Source: Periplaneta americana
Taxonomy: Eukaryota > Arthropoda > Insecta > Blattodea > Blattidae
Reading direction: 5' to 3'
Length of the DNA stretch: 64,000 bases
Assembly (NCBI RefSeq): GCF_040183065.1
Contig: NC_091132.1
Location: forward strand, 162,090,602 to 162,154,601
The position numbers were made by a program, and so were the translations under genes. The notes under the pieces are model-generated. The model had not been told where the DNA came from. It did not search any database and saw only the letters and a program-made list of their open reading frames with translations. Below, piece after piece: positions 11,301 through 20,386 of this stretch (positions are counted from its first letter, which is position 1; each line of letters opens with the position of its first letter).

Positions 11301-14300
11301 AATACACGTCTTAAACAGAACACTAACACCACGGAAATCTTATAAACTGAAGCGATTTCATATGGCGAACCTGTTTCTCTCCCTCCAGATGGAACAGAAA
11401 AGGGCAATAAAACAATTTCTGCTGCTAGTAATGGTTTTGATAGAGTGGTCTATTGCAAAATATGAACTACAGTAATGTAATCAAAGCTCACAGCAAAGAA
11501 ATGAACATCTCAAGTGGAATAAGGTAAACTCAAGTGAATTCATACTGCGAACCTGTTTTACTCCCTCCAAATCGACTCGTAGGAGGGCAATTAAACAATT
11601 TCAGTTTCTGCAAGTGCTTCTAACATGGTAGCCTACTTATACTAATATTGTTTTCACATAATGGGTCGTCATATTTCTAAATCAAAGTAGTTACATACGA
11701 AATACGGTGATTTTTTAAATAAAATGCATAGAAAATCAATTATATATTGCATCTCGAAAATTGGAACTGATGGAATATTTTGCTTGTTATGTTTGAATTC
11801 ACGAAGTCGAAATTACTAAGACTTTGTTAGTTTTATGTCTGGCGCAAAATGACTGTTGACCAGTGTTATTTAACAATAAATAGCAACAATTCTCATTTTA
11901 TCACTTTTTATTTTACGCTTTCCCAAATGGATCACCTTATATTTCAATGTTTCAGAGCTTTTGAATCTCCCGCATCAATCGTCTCTGTTATATGATCTTA
12001 TTTTCAGGAAGAGACGTTTGGCACAATTAGAGTAAAACAGGAAGTAGTGACGGAGGAATCTGAAGCCTTGACTGAGAGGTGAGTGTCTCGAACATGTGTT
12101 TAATTTATGCTTGGCTTTGCTGCTAATATATGTGTAGAGGGAGGACATTAATGTTCTTCTGCAGTTGTCGATTATGGATGTTGTGATAGTGTTAGTGATG
12201 ACAGAGAGGGTCTCAGAACAATGAATTGTGGAGTATATGAACTCATACAACCTTGACATGGGAGCCAGCGTTAGCCGATGTAGAACATTTATTAGAAGTA
12301 ATTTCATTTTGTTGGAATTTTGACCGATAAGCAAATCTAATGCTTATCTACTAATATAATATTAATATGTTACAATTTATTCATCATGAACGTTTTCGGC
12401 ATATTTATGCCATCTTCAGATGTTAAAAAATTGTCTTTGTACATGCTTAATATATGCCACAATGGTGAAACATGAGTAAAAGCGACATAATCGTTGTGTA
12501 CATTTAAATGAACTTATGAATTACAGTGTTCACACAGCTGTTGATTATACACTGTCACTTCGTAATGAATGAAAACACACACACTGGATGAATGCAACAA
12601 CTAAACCAGAGGTATAAATATAAGCATTAACACACTAGCAGATGATGCTTGATAAAATTCAAAGGTGAATGTCATTAATGTCAATCACTTAGTTTACATC
12701 GTCTCTAAACACACACCTTCATCTCAAAGAGCAGAAATAACTAAAATGCTCTCTCAATTATTATCACTCAATAAAAGAACTGTATTCCAATGGATACCAT
12801 CCCATTGTGGAATCCTGGGAAACGAGAATGCGGATGCTTTAGCAAAGAAGGTCAGCACTGCTACTTACAGACCTGTTACTAAATCTACGTATTACTCAAC
12901 AAACAAAATTTGATAACTCAATCCCAAGGGAAAAAATGGAACTCTCTGCATCATAATCCACAGTTAATTCCCGATTTACCACGAAAATCGTCTGTAGCTG
13001 CATTTAGATTGGCAATAGGCCATGATTGTTTGGCCAAACATCTACATAGAATTTGAATATATCAGTCCCCTAACTGCCCATTGTGCAACTCAAACCAAGA
13101 AATGGATTCGGAACACCTCAAAATCTGTGCTTCAGTAGCTAGTCATGATAATATCTTTGAAAAATATTGGAGTGCAAGAGGTCAAATGACTTTATTGTCA
13201 AACGCCTGGCATTAGAAAACAACAACAACATTTTCAAATAAAACACATTAAAACAATTAAATCTCTGCATTTGTAGTGATTTGTGTTGTATGGTTTTCAG
13301 CCATTAGCAATACGTTGGAGTGCGGTGGTGTTATTATTTCGTATCAGCTTACTATGGTTGTGTATTAACAGATTTCACGTTGTCACTTCTCGGAGTTCAG
13401 ATAGCCAGACATACTGTAAACACGCGAAAATATTAGGACTGTTTGCAAACTAAAGTACTTTTTTGTAATTTCTAGTTCTTAAGGCGAAATTGTAGGAGTA
13501 ACTTACGTGCAGAAGCATGTATTGTTGTGATGATGTGTTCATATCGGTGTCGCAGCTCTGACTGAAATTCGGGAAGTGCTCACATTAAACAACCTTACGC
13601 TAGTGTACATCCAGCAGTACCAGAAGTGGGGTTAGGGGTGAGGAAGCCTGTATGGAGGTTTGCCTAGATTGTTTATATGGAATTAATTTAAATAAATTGA
13701 ATAGTAGGTTGGAAGTATTACTTATTTGTTCGTTAATGATGGGCTTACCTTGATTACAACTTTTAATTCATTACGAAGTTACAGTGTATAATCAACAGCT
13801 GTGTGAACACTGTAATTCATAAGTTCATTTAAATGTACACAACGATTATGTCGCTTGTACTCATGTTTCACCATTGTGGCATATATATTAAGCATGTACA
13901 AAGACAATTTTTTAACATCTGAAGATGGCGTAAATATGCCGAAAACGTTCATGATGAATAAATTGTAACATATTAATACTTTATTAGTAGATAAGCATTA
14001 GACGGCCCCATTCAATCCAAACCCATTTATTAGAAGATTTGCCAAATTGAGAAGATGCAGACTCTCGTTTCAGAAGTTTCTGATGGTGCGTCAATTTGAG
14101 AAACACTTCAGTTTTATCACGAAACTTGTAACTTATGCATTGGAATGTCTGTGCTAAGCTTCTGAAGAAGCCTGAGGATGCTGCTGGGAATGAATTAGTT
14201 GTGTAGCAGTTAATATGTTTACGATATGTGGAAATTCCGAAAGTTATCCAAACTCTCTGGGTTCAGTGACATCATATGCTTTTTTTTTTACACCACGCAT

Positions 14301-14400
14301 ATTGAGGTCTTGGCTACTTTATGGGTGATTATGCTTAAGTACCCAGGGCCGCCGACAGAATTTATGGGTCCCTAAGAGAAAAGATATAAGAGATCTCCAG

Positions 14401-14438
<38 letters not shown>

Positions 14439-17400
14439 GTGATAATTGGAGGAAGCTAGAAAAGTTAAACCGTTGCAAATATTCTGCTTCAAGAGAACGG
14501 AGGTGATGAATCCTTCATTCCAGATATTCCAGTGTGACTGTTTCGATGACGAGGAAGGTCTTTAACAAATTTAAGAAATGTAATGACCATTGCTTATTTT
14601 TTTATATTTTCATTTTCATAGGATTTGGAATTGAATGGTTACTTACATCAGCTGTTTGTCTGTGATGATAACGTGAATATGTTAGGAAAAAAAATCCATA
14701 ACTATAAGGGAAAACACGGGAATTTTACTTGCTTCAAAGAAAGACATAGATTTGGAAGTATATCTCGAAAAGATGAAGTATATGATTATGTCTTATGACC
14801 GGAACAGTACGAAATAGAAATACAAAAATTGTAAATTTATCTTTCCAAGAGATGAAAAAATTAAAATATCTTGGAACAACAATAACAAATGAGAAGTAAC
14901 TAATGGAATCGTAATATGTCACACAAAACAAAATTTTCAGAAAAAGCAAAAAACCTGTATTTTCTAAATTTTTGTAGTAGGAAATAATGAACAAGACATT
15001 ATATTCTAGTGTTTGCCATGCTTACTGAGATATATGTCACAACTAAAACAATTATAAAAAAAACCATCAAAGTTATTAAACAATCAATGTTGGACAAATT
15101 ACGTTTTGAAACAATGTCATGGACATATTACACTTCGTTTTATTTTAAGAATCACAGTGAGTTTTATTTCAAAATTTGTAACATAACAGTGATTTTTATT
15201 ACAAATTTGGCCATGTTAAATATTGCACAATGGTGACAATAGCTGTTTTACTATGAAAAACGACACACTACACTTTTAAAGTCCACTTTTAATGTCTGGT
15301 ATAATTACACGAGTATGCAGTTTTAATGTAAACCGATTTAAAATCTTGCAAATGAATGAAAATTAATTATAACAAGGTAGTCATTTAACTAAAAAAATGA
15401 AAAAAAATATGCGCAACTCTGGTCTGATTTTATAAAAAGTATGTTCATAAGAATTTACAGTAACCGGTAAGTTTCAGATCTTGTAAAGAGGGAAGCATTT
15501 TAAAATGAAAAGAAGAATGCAGGGTAATAACAAACAAAACGTACTCCTATATTTAATTATTTTACTCTGGTTCTTATTAAAGACTGAAACCTAATGTAGA
15601 ATACTCAAGCACGATTTTCACTAAACCTTCATTTTATTATATTATTCCGAAAGAATTAAAGTTTAATGAGTCTGTAATACAAAAAGTTACATCACTTAAA
15701 TTTTTAGGTTTGGTTGTTGATGAACATTTAACATGGGATAAACTTATTTTGGCTGTCTGTGAGAAAATTGTTCCAATGTCTGGTATTTTGAAAAGGCTTA
15801 AAAGATCTTTGCCTATATCTTGTCTCTTGAATGCATATTATGCTTTTATCCATTCTCATTTAATGTATATGTCATTTATTTGGGGACATAATAAGAAAAC
15901 TGCTTTGAGACCTTTACAATTTATTCAAAATAGAGCTTTAAGAAATTTATTGGGTTTTCATCATTTGACTCCAGTTAAATATCTATATGAATTTTCTTTT
16001 GTTGTACCAGTTGAATCAATTATCAAATTAGGTGCTGCCATTTTCATGTACAAAGTTATTAAAAATTTAATACATACTAATATTATATTTCAGTTTAATA
16101 AAGATATACATACTTATTAACAAGACAAAAAGACAATATATTCTTTTCTCAGCATAGCTCAGTAACTTATGGAACGAAAGGACTTAACCATTTTTAACAA
16201 CAACTTTTAACCAACTTCCTTTAGAATATAGAATTTTACCAAATTGCCGGTGTTTTAAGAATTGTTTGAAAATACGTTTTGGAGAAGATTCTTTAATTCT
16301 CAGTTGATTTATTTATTTCATGGTTTCAAACTTATTCTTCTTTCTTCCCAAAACTTTATGTCACCTTACTATTTGTTCTTATTTTGCTTTCTTTCTTTAA
16401 TAAATTCTTGTGTTATTGTTTGTTTTCTCAGACTGTAGTTTCATGACTTTTTCAATTGAATTGGTCATTGTTGAAAGGAACCAAGTCCACTTTTTAAAGT
16501 TTTGAGATAATCGAAAAAAAAACTGTTTTGTGAGTAATCTATCGAAGATTAAACCAAAATATATTGTGCACGCAAAATAGAGGCATACAGAATTAGTTTA
16601 GACTCTTGAAAATATTCACGCAGTCATTAGAATCTTTTTAATCTAGAAAACATGTCATTGGTCTTAGTGCCTTTCAACATGGAAATGCTGTATTCATAAA
16701 AAAGTAAACACGTTTTGACCTATAAAAGAAATTGGGAATTTATTAAATTACCTGTATTGCAAGTATTAAGAAAAAAATCAACTATGAAACATGTTACTTG
16801 CATGGTGCAGTATAATATACATTATTTTCACAAAATATAAAGGATGTTTACAGTTGTCATACACCTTTGTAATGGAATAACTCAGAAAACAAAACAAAGT
16901 TTTTAAAATATCCATATTATTTGATTGAATTAACCAATATATTATTATTCTTGGGTAAATACAGAACAACAGTACACATAATTACTGTTTTCAATAAAGT
17001 AGGTTTTCTTTTCGTTCCAGTGGCCATTGCAATATTTTATCATAGAAATCTTTGCTATCTCCTGATGTAGTAACATAACGATAAACTTTCCTCACATCTC
17101 CTGGTTTGCTTGTTTTGATTGGAACTCGTCCTTCAGGATAAACTTTCTGTAATAGGCTAATAAGATTCCTATTTCTCGTCTATTCCGTCTTCCTTTATCT
17201 GATACTGTTATCAAGTACAGAATAATCAAATCTGAACATTTAATGTGACAAACAACTAGTAATCAATGGTCAGTCTCTGCACTCATAAAACGCGCGAAAT
17301 ATTGGAGGCAGAATATACTGTTAGCACAGGGTCGCCAACCTGGAATCTTCGTCGTTCCGTGTTTAAAAGCACTATCTATAGGAATTAGTTCCTTTCAACA

Positions 17401-19943
17401 GCGAATGACAAGATTGACCACCTCAAATAAAGCACAAGGAATATGAGTAATAAGTTCCTTCCAACACAAACAGATGCAGCTTGCTTTCTACATTACAAAT
17501 CGATAAAGAAATGAAATTGACAAAAATGTGGACTTAGTTCCTTTCAACAACGAACGATTCAATTACATTGTATAACATATGTATGTGTTCTTGTATAGCC
17601 CCTACATATGAGCTGTACTCGTTGAGGCATACTCAATAAATAAAAAAAAAGTATGACAACGTTGCATTCTGAGAAACTTTAAAGAGAACACGGTTCTTAT
17701 TGTTGACTTTTTCCTTCTCGTTGTGATTTAATTAATGTAAGCGATACTATAACACTGTCACTAAGTATTAGGACAGATTGATTAAATTTCATACATCTGA
17801 GATTATAAGCTTACAACTTTTATTACAAGCATGCCAAAGGGTTGTGTTCTGGGCTAATCCTGTCTGAAAGACCACCCCTATTGAGAGACCACTCCTCCTA
17901 AAGACCGATTTTTTAAAGAACCGAATTAAAAATCCATAAAACCAATGTAAATCACACCCGTTTTAAGAGACCACCTCTCTCCCCGACCATCTACCAGTGA
18001 TTAAATAACCATTTAATTAATTTTACCAATTTTAAAAGACCATACTGTATTTTAATAATATACAATTTACTATTTTGTTACATTACTGTAGCCTAAATAA
18101 ATTCCAAGAGATTCGTACAGTACTAGAAGTTTTATTTTATTTTACTGGGTTATTTTACGACTTTGTATCAACATCTCAGGTTATTTAGCGTCTGAATAAA
18201 ATGCAGGTGATAATGCCAGTGAAATGAGTTCGGGGTCCAGCACCGAAAGTTACCCAGCATTTGCTCGTACTGGGTTGAGGGAAAACCCCGGAAAAAACCT
18301 CAACCAGGTAACTTGCCCCGACCGTAATTCGAACCCGGGCCACCTAGTTTCGCGGCGAGACGTGCTGACCGTTACTCCACAGGTGTGGACTACTAGAAGT
18401 TAAAATGATGTTTAGCAAAGTTGTTAAGTGGTACTGTATACACGTTGAATGTCCATCTGTGTCCTTAATCGCTTAAGGAATGTTTGGAATTGCTAGGAAA
18501 AAGGTACAATGACTGCTTGCAAACGGCTTCCCAGGTATGACAAAGGGTTATTTGCACCGCTGTTTAACAGTTTTTTTGGAAGGTAAGATTTCTCATGCCG
18601 TATGACGGTTTTACTTTTCGTTTTGTACAAGAAAAATCAAATCGTTACTTGTTAATTACAGTACTATAATTTTTTTTTCCTCCTACCTATTAGAAAAATT
18701 CGGTGATCAAACCACCGATGACGAGGTTGAAGTCATTGGCACCATTGAAAGACTGTATGAATGGAGAACATATAAATTAATTTTTTAGCATGTTAAAGGA
18801 TAGTTTTGAAAATTATATTGCAAAAATGAAATCTAAAAAAGTTAAGCAGAGTTCAATTTATGATTTTGTGAAGCGGAGTATTTAATGTCTGAAAGAACAA
18901 AATAGTAAAAATAACGTAAAATAAGAAAAGTTCTGATTTTAACCTTTTATTGTTAACTATATTCCCCATGCTTTTTATTTGATTAACATAGAAATGTTTT
19001 AATCAATTACTTGTATAAGATAACTCCCCCTATTGAGAGACCACCCCTCAGAAATACCAATTTTTCATGGAACTAGCAGTCGTCGTTTAATGCATGTTTT
19101 ACTGTAATAGTTTTATTAAATTTTATCAACTAACCTGGCCCCATGTTCTTGTTCCCGTTCGGATTTCCATTTCATTTTCTTCCTGGTACCTATGAATTGC
19201 AATTGTAGCTACGCACTATTAAGTCCATCTACATTGTTAGTAATAATTTCTATAAGATTGCATTTGCTTCTGATATTACATTGAATATAGACTGTGTGCA
19301 ATGATTTTGAGTTCTAATGTTTAAATGTCCTTCCTTTTACATTTCATTTGTGTGTCTGTGCTGATTAAATGTGACTTTTACAGACTCATGTTTTTTTCAT
19401 GATAGTTTTGCAGACGTCCGTGGCGCCACTGTGTCATTAGACTGCGAAGCATTTGCACATGAAGAGGAGAACACTATTTTTCAGTCTGAAGCCAGGCATA
19501 CGAACGACAAACTATTTAAATGCGATGTTTGTGGAAAATATTTCTCTCGTCCAAATCATCTAATACGTCACCAACGCCTTCATACTGGTGAGAAGCCATT
19601 TAACTGCAATGTGTGTGAGAAGTTTTTCTCACAATCCGCTCATCTAATACAGCATCAACGCGTGCACACAGGCGAGAAGCCGTACAAATGTGATATTTGT
19701 GGTAAATGTTTCACAAATGCAAGCAACTTAAAAAGGCATGAAGTGAATCATACGGGTGAGAGACCATTCGAATGCGAAGTTTGTGGAAAGTGCTTCTCGC
19801 AGCCTCATCATCTAATAAGCCACCATCGTTTGCACACTGGTGAGAAGCCATTTAAATGCAATGTCTGTGGGAAATTTTTCTCGCGATCCTATCATCTGAT
19901 AAGCCATCAACGCATACACACGGGTGAGAAACGAGGAACTTAG
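2260..19943 (+). CDS. Zinc-finger gene 1: C2H2 protein, join(2260..2352,9034..9144,12008..12078,19406..19943)
   Basis: Four exons with canonical AG/GT borders assemble to 813 bases: 270 codons plus stop. The first ~91 residues are acidic and carry PsiKxE motifs in each exon (AIKTE, EIKIE, VIKCE, RVKQE). The last exon gives a short linker and five tandem C2H2 fingers (C-x2-C-x12-H-x3-H, TGEKP-type linkers). The likely role is a nuclear sequence-specific DNA-binding regulator; the target is unknown. The start is the first ATG after the acceptor at 2253-2254, and the matching exon of gene 2 begins identically. Intron phases are 0, 0 and 2. The introns (6.7, 2.9 and 7.3 kb) are full of transposons. 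The array ends early: a decayed sixth finger lies past the stop. A 5' untranslated exon must lie upstream of the acceptor. The exon chain is inferred from splice signals and parallel structure, without transcript evidence. Confidence 0.8.
2535..2887 (+). mobile_element. SINE-A copy, 3'-truncated and split by a MITE
   Basis: The tRNA-like head (A-box region tggttagcgcgtctg, degenerate B box) and the characteristic body (caagttacctggttgaggttttt, ccctcaacccaat, aaatgctgggta) match the other SINE-A copies. The body resumes after the 206-bp MITE at 2632-2837. The normal 3' half is missing, replaced at ~2888 by repeat R1. Confidence 0.85.
2632..2837. mobile_element. 206-bp MITE with 46-bp TIRs and 8-bp target duplication
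   Basis: The two termini are inverted repeats of 46 bp with three mismatches (left starts ggtgaaacgagcgttgag, right end reads ggttaaacgagcgttgag on the minus strand). It is bounded by GAGGTTTT at 2624-2631 and 2838-2845. That octamer occurs once at this point in intact SINE-A copies, so it is a genuine target duplication. The 8-bp size fits hAT, P or Merlin groups; the GG-type terminus is not typical hAT. Non-coding. Confidence 0.9.
2888..3815. repeat. Repeat R1, copy 1 (interrupted by a SINE)
   Basis: About 570 bp (2888-3394 plus 3756-3815) closely matching 57151-57761, from agcatacgct through aaaggtaccga and agtgtccat. The copies share the landmarks acaggatccaaacatcgcc, caactctcattataaagg and gagaaagcagaatct. 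No coding potential or terminal repeats seen. Unclassified; either a dispersed transposon fragment or an old duplication. Confidence 0.85.
3401..3748 (+). mobile_element. SINE-C, 348 bp, with tRNA-like internal module
   Basis: Inserted in repeat R1 with a 7-bp target duplication TCTAAGG (3394-3400 and 3749-3755); the uninterrupted R1 copy at 57.67 kb has this site once. A tRNA-like segment at ~3589-3652 has an A-box-like tggcttagtgg and a B box ggttcaaatcc. Unusually it lies ~185 bp inside, after a unique 5' module. The 3' end (gtacttcggtacatt followed by AT-rich tail) looks like a LINE-derived tail. tRNA-related SINE is the best call. Confidence 0.75.
3960..4300 (-). pseudogene. Tc1/mariner-family transposase relic (C-terminal DDE part)
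   Basis: Residues encoded from 4290 downwards read [20 protein letters not shown] ... [14 protein letters not shown], matching the second and third acidic residues of a mariner-like catalytic domain. Past the first stop, the same strand continues with VYANKP ... NDIRNNIK, the usual C-terminal segment. Stops and frameshifts interrupt it, and the N-terminal DNA-binding domain is absent. Dead copy within intron 1 of gene 1. Confidence 0.75.
4484..4712 (-). mobile_element. SINE-B copy with 14-bp target duplication
   Basis: tRNA-derived SINE in reverse: the complement of a B box (ggatcgaacctgc) lies near its right end. Flanked by perfect 14-bp repeats ACCATGGAAAAAAT (4470-4483 and 4713-4726). A second family member is at 33425-33618. 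A short frame read across it is not a gene. Confidence 0.85.
4769..5294 (-). mobile_element. SINE-A copy (outer, reverse) split by a second SINE-A
   Basis: Reverse SINE-A in two blocks, 4769-4958 (3' half) and 5228-5294 (tRNA-like head), flanked by a 13-bp target duplication ACTGTTATATGTT (4756-4768 and 5295-5307). The break is the insertion of the forward copy at 4959-5215. Confidence 0.9.
4959..5215 (+). mobile_element. SINE-A copy (inner, full length, reference copy)
   Basis: 257 bp, nearly full length: tRNA-like head with a clear B box GGTTCGAATCC (5014-5024), conserved body (ccctcaacccaata, aaatgctgggtaact, ctggaccccggactcattt-type segment, ctaaataacct) and A-rich tail. It sits inside another SINE-A in opposite orientation, bounded by the near-perfect 12-bp duplication aacttgc[c/t]ccga (4947-4958 and 5216-5227). 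RNA polymerase III transcription would start at the head; mobility depends on a partner LINE. Confidence 0.92.
5308..5930. other. AT-rich intron sequence, no gene recognised
   Basis: No open frame with a recognisable product, no terminal repeats and no tRNA-like sequence found. Confidence 0.6.
5930..6135 (+). mobile_element. Probable LINE 3' tail with TAAT-repeat end
   Basis: Sequence ending gaggggaaagtaaggccta ... catctctcctagataaagtt followed by (TAAT)n. The general build (short purine-rich block then simple-repeat tail) parallels 49.73-49.97 kb. No reverse transcriptase sequence remains, so the class is uncertain. Confidence 0.4.
6136..7814. other. Intron sequence with A/G-rich block; no gene recognised
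   Basis: 6136-6300 is a simple A-rich tract (aaataaagaaag units). The remainder contains only short frames without recognisable homology or codon bias. Confidence 0.6.
7815..8050 (-). pseudogene. hAT transposase C-terminal relic (ZBED5/GTF2IRD2-like)
   Basis: The minus strand reads [20 protein letters not shown] then [16 protein letters not shown], a stop, then [20 protein letters not shown]. This matches the C-terminal dimerisation block of hAT transposases of the ZBED5/GTF2IRD2 type (S/YxCEKLFSxMKxxKxKxRSxLTDxxLxxxLRLA). One in-frame stop. No TIRs found. It is inside intron 1 of gene 1, on the opposite strand. Confidence 0.7.
8139..8165. repeat. (GAT)n microsatellite
   Basis: About eight GAT/ATG units. 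Confidence 0.85.
8569..8815 (+). mobile_element. SINE-A copy with 11-bp target duplication
   Basis: Starts within the head (ggttagcgcatctggccg), lacking the first ~15 bases of the family, and runs to the A-rich tail. Flanked by gattataatga / gattacaatga (8558-8568, 8816-8826). Confidence 0.88.
9034..9144 (+). CDS. Gene 1 coding exon 2 (acidic, two PsiKxE motifs)
   Basis: 37 codons, [20 protein letters not shown] through VIKCEPE, between acceptor ttgtattccacag and donor GTCAGT. Phase 0 on both sides. The block EIK-x-EE-x-x-VPI-x-FPV-x-KCE recurs almost unchanged in exons 2 and 3 of gene 2, so these exons are copies of one ancestral module. Confidence 0.82.
9418..9687 (+). pseudogene. LINE ORF1-like C-terminal fragment
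   Basis: An 89-codon frame with [22 protein letters not shown] and [13 protein letters not shown], resembling the C-terminal basic domain of L1/CR1-type ORF1 proteins (YE-x-R-x-RR-x-L-x-x-x-x-KEA-x-x-RG). No flanking LINE features. The class is uncertain and the fragment is too short to be functional. Confidence 0.45.
10181..10745 (-). pseudogene. Mariner transposase, 3' half (5'-truncated element)
   Basis: A 153-residue open stretch from [20 protein letters not shown] to [15 protein letters not shown]. It holds the second and third catalytic aspartates ([10 protein letters not shown] and [19 protein letters not shown]) of a DD34D mariner; the DNA-binding half and first aspartate are gone. 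The 3' end has a mariner-like terminus: TA at 10179-10180 followed by cgaggcatgttcttaaagta. The other end stops at ~10745, where unrelated sequence begins. Confidence 0.85.
10752..11030 (-). pseudogene. Fragment of an insect repetitive unknown protein
   Basis: 92 codons: [20 protein letters not shown] ... [21 protein letters not shown] ... ENYEE. The order 'VFxGPQIRxLxxD...EKxAWxxFxxVxxNFLGNxxAxNY' is one I recall from a multicopy arthropod protein family of unknown function found beside transposons. Here it breaks off where the mariner half begins. Function unknown; probably dead. Confidence 0.5.
11357..11632. repeat. Imperfect direct duplication, ~92-bp units
   Basis: Units at ~11357-11448 and ~11540-11632 share the order gcgaacctgttt, actccctccaaat-type, agggcaat(a/t)aaacaattt, offset by ~183 bp. 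No product predicted. Confidence 0.6.
12008..12078 (+). CDS. Gene 1 coding exon 3 (VKQE module)
   Basis: 23 codons plus two bases ([23 protein letters not shown] + AG) between acceptor tgatcttattttcag and donor GTGAGT, leaving phase 2. Exon 4 of gene 2 ends with the same phase and the same (E)-AG|GTGAGT junction, so it is the homologous last acidic exon before the fingers. Confidence 0.8.
12385..12422 (-). ncRNA. Hammerhead-ribozyme-like motif, locus A left arm
   Basis: On the minus strand: short stem I (cat/atg), CTGAAGA core, stem II ggcat-aaat-atgcc, GAAA core, palindromic aacgtt where stem III would be, and C at the cleavage position. This is the small, stem-III-poor type reported for Penelope-like elements, which is thought to work as a dimer. 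One extra U follows the CUGANGA core. No activity can be claimed. Confidence 0.45.
12660..13232 (+). pseudogene. LINE fragment: RNase H and C-terminal zinc knuckle (Jockey/R1-like)
   Basis: [20 protein letters not shown] is the core of an RNase H domain (WIPSHxGIxGNExAD). Further on, with frameshifts, come [18 protein letters not shown] and [20 protein letters not shown], the cysteine/histidine end of these ORF2 proteins. A tail of AAC repeats marks the 3' end. 5'-truncated, non-functional, and inside Penelope-like locus A. Confidence 0.8.
13916..13953 (+). ncRNA. Hammerhead-ribozyme-like motif, locus A right arm
   Basis: Same block as in the left arm, opposite orientation; the stem II change ggcgt-aaat-atgcc keeps pairing through a G-U. 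Conservation of the fold between the arms supports an RNA structure. Confidence 0.45.
14401..14434. repeat. Poly-A tract (34 A)
   Basis: Uninterrupted A run after agagatctccag. Possibly the tail of a short retrosequence beginning near cccagggccgccgacag (14342). The flanking 14.04-14.7 kb shows nothing else. Confidence 0.85.
14725..15010 (+). pseudogene. LINE reverse transcriptase relic (C-terminal part)
   Basis: One reading frame gives [11 protein letters not shown], then after a stop [20 protein letters not shown] and TTITNE. This is the palm-to-thumb region of RTE-like or related non-LTR reverse transcriptases (KTKxM..SR...F...KFKYLGxxxT). Multiple stops. Confidence 0.65.
15600..16320 (+). 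pseudogene. CR1/L2-like LINE reverse transcriptase C-terminus
   Basis: Open for 136 codons from [20 protein letters not shown] through [20 protein letters not shown] to [20 protein letters not shown]. The phrase LTW-x(n)-CGILxRLxxxLP-x(n)[16 protein letters not shown] and the 'xxLQxIQNRAL' segment are typical of CR1/L2/Jockey thumb domains. Upstream, a frame-shifted stretch supplies [10 protein letters not shown]; downstream [10 protein letters not shown] gives the usual C-terminal tail. 5'-truncated. Confidence 0.8.
16466..17556. repeat. Region with recurring GTTCCTTTCAACA motif, partly coding-like
   Basis: The phrase tggactta/ggttcctttcaacaa occurs in inverted orientation at ~16471-16495 (minus) and ~17531-17556 (plus), with weaker plus copies near 16660, 17386 and 17452. 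On the minus strand 17155-17019 reads openly as [20 protein letters not shown] plus [20 protein letters not shown], which looks like real protein sequence that I cannot name. Probably a degraded multicopy element. Confidence 0.4.
17580..17650 (+). mobile_element. LINE/retrosequence 3' end
   Basis: Sequence tagcccctacatatgagct ... gaggcatactcaataaataaaaaaaaa has a poly-A tail and an AATAAA-like signal, consistent with a retrotransposon 3' terminus. No coding part recognised. Confidence 0.4.
17850..19106 (+). mobile_element. pogo/Tigger-like DNA transposon remnant
   Basis: The right end reads ...gcatgttttactg followed by TA (19105-19106); its complement CAGTAAAAC is the pogo/Tigger TIR start. 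Subterminal 'gagagaccacccct' boxes occur near 17870 and again at 19030. Near the 3' end, frames give [20 protein letters not shown] and [18 protein letters not shown]-stop, resembling the acidic then 'KQSSIxDFF' C-terminus of Tigger transposases. The left TIR and catalytic core are missing. A SINE-A is inserted at 18132-18390. Confidence 0.65.
18132..18390 (-). mobile_element. SINE-A copy with 11-bp target duplication
   Basis: Full-length reverse copy with head at its right end (complement of the B box at gtaattcgaacccg). Flanked by TACTAGAAGTT (18121-18131 and 18391-18401). Nested in the pogo-like remnant, so it is younger than that element. Confidence 0.9.
19406..19943 (+). CDS. Gene 1 terminal exon: five C2H2 zinc fingers
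   Basis: The acceptor at 19404-19405 (tttttttcatgatag) restores phase 2 from exon 3 (AG + T = Ser), followed by [20 protein letters not shown] and the finger array. The competing AG at 19412-19413 would break the frame. Fingers begin at [40 protein letters not shown] and [10 protein letters not shown], each with all four zinc ligands and TGE[KR]P linkers. The array stops at TGEKRGT-stop. The acceptor choice is inferred from phase and could be tested by cDNA. Confidence 0.83.
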
Positions 19944-20040
19944 CACACACATATTGGTGAGACACTTTTTAAATTATGTTTATGGGAACTGCTGCTCGCT
20001 GTCGAATAAATAAAAAAAAAGGCACGAACGCCTGCGTATA
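19944..20040 (+). pseudogene. Decayed sixth zinc finger downstream of gene 1 stop
   Basis: Sequence after the stop still resembles a finger: linker-like HIGETLFKL, then after a frameshift NCCSLSNK-stop-KKRHERL, matching the '..CGKCFS.S..L..H.R.' pattern. AATAAA at 20005-20010 may serve as a poly(A) signal for gene 1. Confidence 0.55.
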
Positions 20041-20386
20041 GGCCGCGCCACCGTTTTTGGCATGTGAAATAAGTAGACATCGGATTTTTAGGCACTAAAA
20101 ATTGCAGTTTTAGGCGCCTAAAATAAGCTCATAATTTGTAAAATTAGCCTCTATTTTAATGAAAATAGGCATTTTAGGCACATCAAGGTATCATACTTAT
20201 TTCTTTCACTGAAATTTTTAGTCATAAACTAAAATACGCACAAAAAAGTATGTTTAAACATTAAAAAAGAATACTATATTATATTTATAAACAGAGCTGC
20301 ACAAATTTAATATATTGAAACTAATGAAATAATGATTATTGATATCAAGATTACTCATTTTAAGTTATTGAAATTCAGTTCCATGC

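Larger units (their letters stand above)
12299..14023. mobile_element. Penelope-like locus A: inverted ~240-bp tails around a LINE fragment
   Basis: Arms 12336-12575 and 13761-14002 are near-identical inverted repeats. Each holds a hammerhead-like block (CTGAAGA, a hairpin ggca-taaat-tgcc, GAAA, then aacgtt), the kind associated with Penelope-like elements. The whole is bounded by a 13-bp direct repeat CATTTATTAGAAG (12286-12298, 14024-14036) that is a plausible target duplication. The centre contains an RNase H LINE fragment and ~530 bp of unidentified sequence. No Penelope reverse transcriptase or GIY-YIG sequence is seen here, so the class rests on the tails and the two better-preserved loci at 25 and 27 kb. 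Confidence 0.6.
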
